Below are positions 1-6,400 of a stretch of 6,742 bases of DNA, piece by piece. Location of the stretch: NCBI GenBank assembly GCA_023440945.1, contig JAEZRL010000067.1:1-6742 (forward strand). The letters run 5' to 3'. The notes under the pieces are model-generated. The model saw only the letters and a program-made list of their open reading frames with translations. It was not told the DNA's origin and made no database searches. Source of the stretch: Bacteroidota bacterium (GTDB taxonomy: Bacteria > Bacteroidota > Bacteroidia > Chitinophagales > Chitinophagaceae). Each line of letters opens with the position of its first letter. The first letter of the stretch is position 1. The position numbers and the translations under genes were made by a program.

Positions 1-263
1 ATCATCGTGGTGCCATGCATGGTAAAGAGTTGGTTGTATAATTCAGGCGATAAAAAACTATTGTTTGCCCATGCTAACTGTACACGCATAAGCAAAGCGA
101 AAGCACCACCAATTAAAAAGAACAGCAATGACATTAACAGGTACATAATACCGAGTTGCTTGTGATCAACAGACGATATCCATTGCAGCAAACCCTGGTC
201 CGTACTTACACTCAATCCCGGTATCGGTTGTTGCGGCTCTGGTATTTCTATCGCTTCGGCCAT
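1..263 (-). CDS. coxA: Cytochrome c oxidase subunit I, N-terminal 87 residues (cut by window edge)
   Basis: This is the catalytic subunit of a haem-copper terminal oxidase, which reduces oxygen to water and pumps protons across the cytoplasmic membrane. Only the first 87 codons are in the window; the reading frame runs off the low-coordinate edge without a stop. I translated it from the reverse complement. A polar, proline-rich N-terminus (residues 1-22) is followed by the family signature W28-ISSVDHKQLGIMYL, a first membrane segment at about 36-58, and YNQLFTMHGTTM at 76-87. H83 in that last motif should be the low-spin haem a ligand. The ATG lies 1 nt after the coxB stop codon, so the two genes are surely co-transcribed. 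The high-spin haem and CuB ligands lie outside the window, so the oxidase subtype cannot be judged from this piece. The family call is very secure. Confidence 0.95.
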   Translation of the reverse strand, partial: MAEAIEIPEPQQPIPGLSVSTDQGLLQWISSVDHKQLGIMYLLMSLLFFLIGGAFALLMRVQLAWANNSFLSPELYNQLFTMHGTTM

Positions 264-264
264 A

Positions 265-1236
265 TTATTTCAGTTGGGTGAGATAGTGAACAATTGCATT
301 AACCGTATCTTTTCCAAAATAAAAATCAGGCATCTTCGAGCCGGGTTTTATCTTTTGCGGATCGCTTATCCATTTAAATAAATTTGCCTGGTCTGTTGAT
401 AGTTTTCCCGCCAGCAATGTAGATCTTGAAAACACATGTGTAAGATCAGGGCCAACCTGTCCCTGCGCAGAAGTTCCCTTCACTGCATGACAGCTTGCAC
501 AGGTTGTTGACTGGAAAATTGCGGCGCCTTTCAAAGCTGTGCTGTCCAAAGTTTGTACAGCAGGTTGTGCCTGTGCTGTTAACCAGTTTTGATAATTGTT
601 TTCATCCTGTGCGATCACTTTCAAACGCATCCATGCATGTTGCGCTCCGCAAAACTCACTGCACAAACCGTGATACACCGCAGGCTTATCAATCTTCAGC
701 CATAAATAATTACTTCGTCCGGGAACCATATCCATTTTATTGCCTAATTCAGGTACCCACCAATCATGTATAACATCTGCCGATCTTAATTCTATCAATA
801 CTTTTTCATTTGCAGGTAAATGCACTTCATTTGCAGTAGTAACATTTTTATCAGGATATTGTACTTCCCACCAAAACTGGTGCGCCGTTACAACCACATC
901 CGGTTGGCGGTTTTTATCTACTCCCGGTTCAACATCTTTCATTGTTTTTACGGTTTGATAAAAGAACCATATCAGCAATAGAAAAGGGCCACCGATCATC
1001 AATGCTTCCACTTTTGCATTACCCTTAAACTGTGCAGGTTTGCGTTCATCATCTTTCTTCTTTCGGAATTTATAACAGGCATAAGCGGTTAACGCAGAAA
1101 CTAATAACAACATGCCCAATGCTGCATAACTGTATTGTTTAAACAAGCCATAAATATGATGTGCCTCAGCAGATGAAGGTTTCATCATTGATTGAAACAA
1201 TAGTTCTGAAAAATTATGCAGGCTTGCTTTAATCAT
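265..1236 (-). CDS. coxB: Cytochrome c oxidase subunit II with fused cytochrome c domain (caa3 type)
   Basis: This 323-residue subunit accepts electrons at a CuA centre and passes them to subunit I. Two membrane segments (about 35-57 and 76-98) form the hairpin typical of the family. The periplasmic cupredoxin domain follows, with the aromatic HQFWWEVQYP stretch at 119-128. All CuA ligands are visible: H157, C192, E194 (via backbone), C196, H200 and M203, the last five within CSEFCGAQHAWM. From about 232 a class I cytochrome c domain is attached, with haem-binding CASCH at 246-250 and a likely axial methionine M302 in KMPDF. The fusion marks a caa3-type oxidase, which can take electrons from small carriers or directly from a partner complex. 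There is no evident cleavable signal peptide. The chosen ATG has no strong ribosome-binding site; M17 or M18 would be alternative starts, but the longer form keeps a normal-length N-terminus. coxA follows after 1 nt. Confidence 0.97.
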   Translation of the reverse strand: MIKASLHNFSELLFQSMMKPSSAEAHHIYGLFKQYSYAALGMLLLVSALTAYACYKFRKKKDDERKPAQFKGNAKVEALMIGGPFLLLIWFFYQTVKTMKDVEPGVDKNRQPDVVVTAHQFWWEVQYPDKNVTTANEVHLPANEKVLIELRSADVIHDWWVPELGNKMDMVPGRSNYLWLKIDKPAVYHGLCSEFCGAQHAWMRLKVIAQDENNYQNWLTAQAQPAVQTLDSTALKGAAIFQSTTCASCHAVKGTSAQGQVGPDLTHVFSRSTLLAGKLSTDQANLFKWISDPQKIKPGSKMPDFYFGKDTVNAIVHYLTQLK

Positions 1237-1280
1237 TTACAGGTTTTTTTGTTACCGGCGAAAGTGCTACTATTAAACAT
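1233..1280 (-). CDS. Possible 15-codon leader ORF or gene remnant overlapping coxB start
   Basis: An ATG at 1280 opens a 15-codon frame (MFNSSTFAGNKKTCK) whose TGA stop overlaps the coxB start codon as ATGA, the arrangement usual for translationally coupled genes. The same frame stays open further upstream, without another ATG, into the intergenic inverted repeat, about 54 codons in total before the next stop. It could be a short leader peptide that feeds ribosomes to coxB, the tail of a gene whose body was lost, or chance. I see no ribosome-binding site and recognise no family. An open stretch of this length is not rare by chance in AT-rich DNA, so the overlap is the main support. Confidence 0.2.
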   Translation of the reverse strand: MFNSSTFAGNKKTCK

Positions 1281-1331
1281 CGTTGTGTCACTCACTTCAG
1301 CGCCTTGTTCTTTATTCAACTTTATTTCAAA

Positions 1332-1412
1332 CACAAGGATCACAAAGTTTTTTTCACGAAGGCCACAAAGTCTTTGTGTTCCTTGTGCCTTTTTTTCTTA
1401 GTGTTCTTTGTG
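1332..1412. repeat. Two-tier inverted repeat of four CACAAAG-type 16-nt arms
   Basis: Four related 16-nt arms form a nested palindrome centred on the T at 1371. The outer pair is CACAAGGATCACAAAG (1332-1347) and CTTAGTGTTCTTTGTG (1397-1412), 13 of 16 matching as inverted copies. The inner pair is CACGAAGGCCACAAAG (1355-1370) and CTTTGTGTTCCTTGTG (1372-1387), with 12 Watson-Crick and 2 wobble pairs. Each arm is itself two 7-mers of the form CACAAAG spaced at 9 nt. Seven-base T-runs (1348-1354 and 1390-1396) sit between the tiers on both sides; they do not pair with each other. The innermost CACAAAG-T-CTTTGTG is a perfect 7-bp palindrome. The composition resembles interspersed repeats seen between genes in many environmental bacteria, but its copy number in this genome cannot be judged here. 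Confidence 0.85.
1355..1396 (+). terminator. Possible plus-strand (antisense) terminator within the inverted repeat
   Basis: Read on the plus strand, the inner hairpin (1355-1387) is followed by CC and then seven T residues (1390-1396), the outline of an intrinsic terminator. The stem is AT-rich and imperfect, and there is no plus-strand gene in the window for it to serve. On the minus strand, the direction of all genes here, the same element is followed by A residues and would not terminate. Any function would be against antisense transcription; the resemblance may be a by-product of the repeat. Confidence 0.2.
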
Positions 1413-1428
1413 GTTAAGTTTTATCGAT

Positions 1429-2472
1429 TCATATCATCTTCTTCAATTTATTAGTAACTCCTTCATCGCTCAAACTATTAATCAATAAACCAATACCAGT
1501 TAAAAGAGCAGTACCTGCAGCAAATGCTAACCATTTATTTTTCTTTGCTTTAAAAATGGGACTATAATGCATTGCTTTTGCATTAAACGGACCTCTTGCT
1601 CCATGATCGCCTGGAATTGGTTCCCATAGATTATTTGGCCTGTTTTTATCATCTGGTTCATCTGTCTGTTGTCCTTTATAACCTGTCTTTGCTAAATAAT
1701 GATCGAGATAACCGGGAGCAACTTTATTACCAAGAATTGTTTTGTAAGTAGAGTAACCATAAAATACTTCTCTTTCATCATGCGTTGCCGCATAATAAAC
1801 AGAACGGGCTGCAGCTTCAGGTTCATAAATAATGCCCATTGGCTTTGGTTTGTTTGGCAGATAACTTTTTACAAAACCAAATTGGGTTGTATTCATGGCA
1901 GGCATTTGCACCATGCATAATTTCACCCTGCTTTCATCGTGTAAAAGTTCAGCCCTTAATGATTCAAAGAAACCATGTATGGCATGTTTTGCGCCACAAT
2001 AAGCGCTTTGCAGGGGAATACCGCGATAAGCCAAAGCAGAACCAATCAATATGATTTTTCCTTTATCTCTTGGAAGCATTTTGCGTAATGCTGCCATCGT
2101 TCCATAAACCTGGCCGAGATAAGTAACATCCGTTACGCGTTCAAACTCTGCTGCATTCATTTTTTTCAACGGACCAAATACGCTTACCATTGCATTGTTG
2201 ATCCAAACATCTATCGAGCCAAGCTTTTCTTCAACTATGTCTGCCGCTTTTTGCACTTCTTCACTATTGGCAACATCAGTTGGTACTACCAATGCTTCGC
2301 CACCCAATTCTTCAGCATCTTTTTTAGCACCTTCCAAACCATCCACATTACGAGCTATTAATCCAACCTTTGCTCCATGCTTTGCAAATTCTTTTACAAT
2401 GGCTCTTCCCAATCCTGCGGAAGCTCCTGTTACCACAACAACTTTATCTTTAAAATCTTTATCCATATTCAT
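1429..2472 (-). CDS. Short-chain dehydrogenase/reductase with C-terminal membrane anchor
   Basis: This 347-residue protein is a classical SDR, an NAD(P)-dependent oxidoreductase acting on an alcohol or carbonyl group. The Rossmann nucleotide-binding motif TGASAGLG is at 15-22, the adenine-contacting aspartate at D66 (TDVA), and NNA at 92-94. The catalytic residues are S145, Y158 and K162 (YCGAK). R41 after the second strand suggests NADP(H) rather than NAD(H). The position normally held by the catalytic asparagine is T117 (VTYLG); from memory this substitution is common in the subgroup with the LAYRGIPLQSAY motif, so it need not mean loss of activity. Classical SDRs are about 250 residues; this one adds about 90, consisting of a charged proline/glycine linker and a hydrophobic segment at 314-331 with a basic tail, which predicts anchoring with the catalytic domain in the cytoplasm. 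ATG at 2472 was chosen; M3 is an alternative. The substrate is unknown. It is last in the cluster, 30 nt after the PPC-domain gene. Confidence 0.93.
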   Translation of the reverse strand: MNMDKDFKDKVVVVTGASAGLGRAIVKEFAKHGAKVGLIARNVDGLEGAKKDAEELGGEALVVPTDVANSEEVQKAADIVEEKLGSIDVWINNAMVSVFGPLKKMNAAEFERVTDVTYLGQVYGTMAALRKMLPRDKGKIILIGSALAYRGIPLQSAYCGAKHAIHGFFESLRAELLHDESRVKLCMVQMPAMNTTQFGFVKSYLPNKPKPMGIIYEPEAAARSVYYAATHDEREVFYGYSTYKTILGNKVAPGYLDHYLAKTGYKGQQTDEPDDKNRPNNLWEPIPGDHGARGPFNAKAMHYSPIFKAKKNKWLAFAAGTALLTGIGLLINSLSDEGVTNKLKKMI

Positions 2473-2502
2473 TGTTTCAAATAAACCTTTACTTACTTGT
2501 AT

Positions 2503-2946
2503 TTAATGTGATTGATCAATCGCTATCAAAGCCAAACCTGTTTCTTTATCTATTTCTCTTTTTAAATAAGATGGCGATTCTGTGATGATAATTTCAAGCG
2601 TTGGATGTGTTTTCGCTTTCAGTAAATGTCCGCCATGAGCAGTGCCGTCTTCTTTGCCAACAACTACATGTGCATGTAGTTTTGGTTCGTTTTTATACAG
2701 ACTTATATCACCCGTTAACACCAATACTTCTACCTGCTCATTTACTTCAATCTTCTTATAATCTTTTGTTTTAAAACTGAAGAAGCCAAGCGTTACTTCG
2801 CTAAAAGCACCAATGGCTGTAAACTGCGCAGCGCTTAATTGTTTATCCTTTGCGAAAGATTGTAAAGAGGACGTTACGTCATCACCGCTGTCTAATATCA
2901 AAGCATATATTTTTGGTTTGTTATCATTTATAAGTTTCCACTTCAT
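2503..2946 (-). CDS. PPC/DUF296-domain protein
   Basis: This 147-residue protein is a stand-alone PPC (plant and prokaryote conserved, DUF296) domain. Visible family features are IGAFSEVTLGFF at 45-56, the LTGDISL strand at 77-83, HAH at 91-93 in the KLHAHVVVG strand, and GGHLL at 105-109, followed by TLEIIITE. The three histidines H91, H93 and H107 are the likely metal-binding set. In plants this domain is paired with AT-hooks in nuclear proteins; no AT-hook is visible here, and the role of bacterial single-domain members is not settled, so DNA binding should not be assumed. The frame is open back to an ATG at 3033, but I chose the ATG at 2946: the domain begins at once after it (MKWKLI), whereas the longer form would add 29 residues unlike the family and overlap the preceding gene by 56 nt. 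The gene starts 31 nt after that gene ends. Confidence 0.9.
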   Translation of the reverse strand: MKWKLINDNKPKIYALILDSGDDVTSSLQSFAKDKQLSAAQFTAIGAFSEVTLGFFSFKTKDYKKIEVNEQVEVLVLTGDISLYKNEPKLHAHVVVGKEDGTAHGGHLLKAKTHPTLEIIITESPSYLKREIDKETGLALIAIDQSH

Positions 2947-2977
2947 GCTATAAATTTTAATGATTGTAGTGGTACAT

Positions 2978-3451
2978 TCAATCTTCATCAATCGCATCAA
3001 AAACAAGTCCGGCAGCAACAGCATAAACTGCATGATGCATACTGCTTAATACAATTTGTTTGGTGCTCCATTGAGATACCGGTTTTGCCACACCAAGCGA
3101 AGGCTCCATTATCATTTCAGTACCGGTTATTGCAGCCCAGTGAATAGCGGTTGCGGTCCAGCCTTTAATTCCGCACAGCGAAAGAATGCCTCTTGTAACA
3201 CCCCATAAACTACCATAGGTCCAGTGCACTTCCTGCGAAAATTTTTGTTTGTCTTCAGGCGTTGCAGGTTGAATGTCCAAAGCTTTGGAAGCAGCATCTG
3301 CGGGTGCAGAACTGGGCTGACGATCTTCAATTTTCATTTCAATTGTTTGCGATAGGGTTATCGCTGCAGTTCCTGCTGCACCTGCAATTATTCCACGACC
3401 AATCGCCGTTCCTATTTTGCCTACAGTTTCTGCAATTGAATCTATACTCAT
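2978..3451 (-). CDS. Uncharacterised multi-pass membrane protein
   Basis: I do not recognise a named family. The 157-residue product has a glycine/alanine-rich hydrophobic stretch at about 16-36 (GRGIIAGAAGTAAITLSQ, a GxxxG-like packing pattern), an extramembrane loop with IEMKIEDRQPSSAPADAA at 37-54, and three further moderately hydrophobic stretches at about 78-95, 98-115 and 133-152. It therefore probably crosses the membrane three or four times. Histidines and tryptophans recur in the later segments (HW at 104-105, HH at 139-140), which might be structural or might bind something; this is speculation. Its ATG overlaps the stop of the FAD/Fe-S gene as ATGA, so translation of the two is probably coupled. 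That makes it a candidate membrane partner for the upstream oxidoreductase. Confidence 0.8.
   Translation of the reverse strand: MSIDSIAETVGKIGTAIGRGIIAGAAGTAAITLSQTIEMKIEDRQPSSAPADAASKALDIQPATPEDKQKFSQEVHWTYGSLWGVTRGILSLCGIKGWTATAIHWAAITGTEMIMEPSLGVAKPVSQWSTKQIVLSSMHHAVYAVAAGLVFDAIDED
3448..3451 (-). promoter_or_regulatory. ATGA stop-start overlap (translational coupling)
   Basis: The TGA stop of the FAD/Fe-S oxidoreductase and the ATG of the small membrane protein share the four bases ATGA. Such overlaps generally let a terminating ribosome restart on the next gene and keep two products in fixed ratio. This is the tightest junction in the cluster and supports a physical or functional partnership between these two products. 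Confidence 0.75.
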
Positions 3452-6400
3452 TTGTTCCTGTTTTTTATAAAGATGATTGCTGCAACACCAAGTGTTACTG
3501 CAGCACTAAAGAGCAATAATTTTTTATTGGATGATGGATCCTTCAACTTCATTCCATCCACATATTTCTTTTCAGGATAAGCGCCTGTTTTTGGCGAACC
3601 ATTTTTTTCATGTAAAGCCATTTGCAGAACCTGTGCAAGGTGCATGCCTTTACGGTTTGTTTCCTGTTCTATTTGTTCGCGGCAACTGAAACCATCTGCA
3701 ATGATTACTGTATCTTCTGATGCATTTCTTACAGCAGGTAACAACACTCTTTCACCAGCGCCGATAGATACTTCATAATGTTTGCCTTTTTCATAACCGA
3801 AATATCCTGCCATGCCACAACAACCTGAATCAAGCACGTTGTAATCCAGTTTTGTTTTATCCAACAATGTTTTTTCGCACCGCATTTTCATGATCGATTT
3901 ATGATGACAGTGACCATGAACAATTGCCTTTCTTTTCAATTCAGGCACTTTAAAATCCGGCGCTTTGTTTTCAAGAAATTCAGCCAGCGTAAACACCTGT
4001 TTTGATAAACGTGTTGCGTCTTCTTTATGAGGAAAAAGATTATGCAGTTCATCGCGAAAAACAGCTACACAACTTGGTTCGAGACCAACGATGGGAACTC
4101 CATTCGTGATTTCATCTTTCAAAGTATCCAGTATTTCAAGCAATAAACGCTTGGCCGTGTTAAGCATACCAAAATCATACAAGGGACGGCCGCAACAAAG
4201 TGATTGTTTTGGAACGATGACTTCGAAGCCTGCTGCTTCCAAAACCTCTGTGCCTGCAACCAATGTTTCAGGCATGAAATAATTGTTGAAAGTATCCGCC
4301 CATAAGATCACTTTCTTTGTTTGATTTTTCGGTTGACCGTTGTCTGTTGACCGTCCACGGTTGAAGAACCATTCCTTAAAAGTGATGTCAGCAAACTTTG
4401 GCATTTTACGTTTTTGCTCGATGCCTGTAATGGCTTTTGTTATCCTGCTGATACCACGTGTTTGTGTAAAGAAGTTTGCAACAGATGGCATGAGCGAAGC
4501 AAGTCGTGACCACCAGTATATCCAGCCAAAAACATAAGCGGTCCGTGGCCTTAGTTTTCCTTCATAATAATGAGAAAGAAATTCTGATTTATAGGTTGCC
4601 ATATCCACATTTACAGGGCAATCACCTTTGCAACCTTTACACGCAAGACATAAGTCTAAGGCATCTTTTACATGGGGATCTTTCCATCCATCTTTCAAAA
4701 CCTGGCCGTGCAACATTTCATATAATAAACGGGAACGTCCTCTTGTACTATGTTCTTCTTCTCTTGTAACCATGTAACTCGGGCACATCGTTCCACCTTC
4801 ATGCCTGCGGCATTCGCCTACGCCAACACATTTTAGTGTGATACGTTCCCAGCTATAATTATCATCAGGAAATTTAAAATGCGTTTTTAAGTTAGGCGGA
4901 TTATAATCGGTGCCAAGACGAAGATCATTGATTTGACCATAAGTGTTTACGATCTTACCGGGATTCATTCTTCCCATCGGATCCCATATCTCTTTGAATT
5001 CCTTGAAAGCCTGAACCAGTTCGTCACCATACATAATGTTCAGCAGATCGCCTCTTGCCTGTCCATCGCCATGTTCGCCGGATATAGAACCACCATATTT
5101 TACAACGAGATGAGAAGCTTCAATAGTGAAGTTTTTATATTTTTCAATTCCTTCTTCCGATAAAAAATCAAACCCAACCCGACAATGAATACAACCTTGC
5201 CCAAAGTGACCATAAATGGAAGGATGATAACCATATTTATCAAACAAAGCACGAAGGTCTTTGAGATAATCACCAACTTTATCCGGTGCAACAGCAGAAT
5301 CTTCCCAACCCGGTCCGCCGTTTGGTTCACCGGGAACCCAGGCCGTTGCGCCCAAGCCGGATTCTCTTATTTCCCATAATAATTTTTCCTGTGAAGGATC
5401 GTCAAATAAACTCATGGAAGGTGGATTTTTATGACCCTTCAATTCATCCATCAATTTCTTTGCTTTATTGTCAGAATCATTTTTATCATCGCCACCAAAT
5501 TCAACCAGCAACCAGCCATTGCCTTTTGGAAGAAGCGGAATATCATTTATGTTCAACCCTTTTCTGCGCATAAAATCAATCAGCATATCATCAATTCCTT
5601 CGAGGCCGATGGGTTTGTGTTTTAATATTCCCGGAACGGCATAACCTGAATCAGGAAGACTTGTATAACCAAGAACCAATAGGCTTCTTGCTTTTGGTGT
5701 GGTTACCAGTTTAAGCGTTGCTTCAACGATTGTTACCAGAGTGCTTTCAGAACCTACTAAAGCTTTTGCTACATTAAATCCGTTTTCGGGTAATAATTCA
5801 GGAAGATTATAGCCAGAAACACGACGCGGAATATTTGGAAATTTCTCTCTTATCTTATCAGCATATTTATCAACAAAAGCTTTCATCTTTTGATATATCT
5901 CTGCCTTTCTTCCACCTTCCTGAATGATCTTGTTATATTCTTCGTCGGAGGTCGGTCCTATTTTCATTTTTATGCCATCATAAGTAACGATGGTTAAACA
6001 TTCTGTGTTGTCTGATGATCTTGCACCGTAACCATAAAAAGCAGACATCACCGAGTGGATACCGCAGGAATTATTACCGAGCATTCCACCTAAAGTGCAA
6101 TGGTCATGGGTTGCCGGGTCGGGACCGAAAGTTAAGCCTGCATTTCTTTCGGTTGCATTGCGCATTTCGTCCAAAACAATTCCAGGCTGAACGGTAACCA
6201 GTTTCTTTTCTTTGTCAATATGCAAAACCTGGTTATAATATTTCGACATATCCATTACTATAGCCACATTGCAACATTGTCCGGCAAGACTTGTTCCGCC
6301 ACCTCTGCTTAACAGTGGCGCATTGTACCTATGACATAAATTAATGGTATTAATAACATCTTCTTCTGTTTTAGGAAGAACAACTCCAATGGGTATTTGC

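Larger units (their letters stand above)
1237..1428. other. Intergenic spacer between the dehydrogenase cluster and coxB
   Basis: This 192-nt spacer is the only long gap between genes in the window and probably separates two transcription units. Its dehydrogenase-proximal half is filled by the CACAAAG inverted repeat; the coxB-proximal half carries the short open frame that overlaps coxB. I looked for a Bacteroidota-type promoter (TTG, about 19-21 nt, TAnnTTTG) on the minus strand and found no convincing match. There is also no GC-rich hairpin followed by a T-run in the direction of the genes, so neither a terminator for the upstream cluster nor a promoter for coxB can be assigned. Confidence 0.7.

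Noticed and set aside
1216..1401. Plus-strand 61-codon open frame across the coxB start and the inverted repeat.
   Set aside because: It is composed of the antisense of coxB and of repeat sequence, with no family resemblance. The other plus-strand open frames are likewise antisense shadows of the real genes.
2119..2127. Thr instead of the usual catalytic Asn (T117) in the SDR, suggesting an inactive enzyme.
   Set aside because: The Ser-Tyr-Lys triad is intact and the VTYLG form is, to my knowledge, normal for this SDR subgroup.
2662..2681. Perfect 9-bp inverted repeat (AACTACATG, 2-nt spacer, CATGTAGTT) inside the PPC-domain gene.
   Set aside because: It falls on the codons for the conserved KLHAHVVV strand, so coding constraint with codon choice can explain it. 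There is no T-run and no sign of a regulatory role.
2947..3033. Longer version of the PPC-domain protein starting at 3033 with 29 extra residues.
   Set aside because: The extra part overlaps the membrane-protein gene, is unlike the PPC family N-terminus, and the ATG at 2946 places the domain exactly at the start.
4784..4831. Only three cysteines (C609, C615, C624) in the first ferredoxin-like motif of the FAD/Fe-S enzyme, suggesting a lost cluster ligand.
   Set aside because: As I recall it, E. coli YdiJ shows the same C-x5-C-x8to10-CP arrangement followed by CxxCxxCxxxCP, so this is family-typical and not a lesion.
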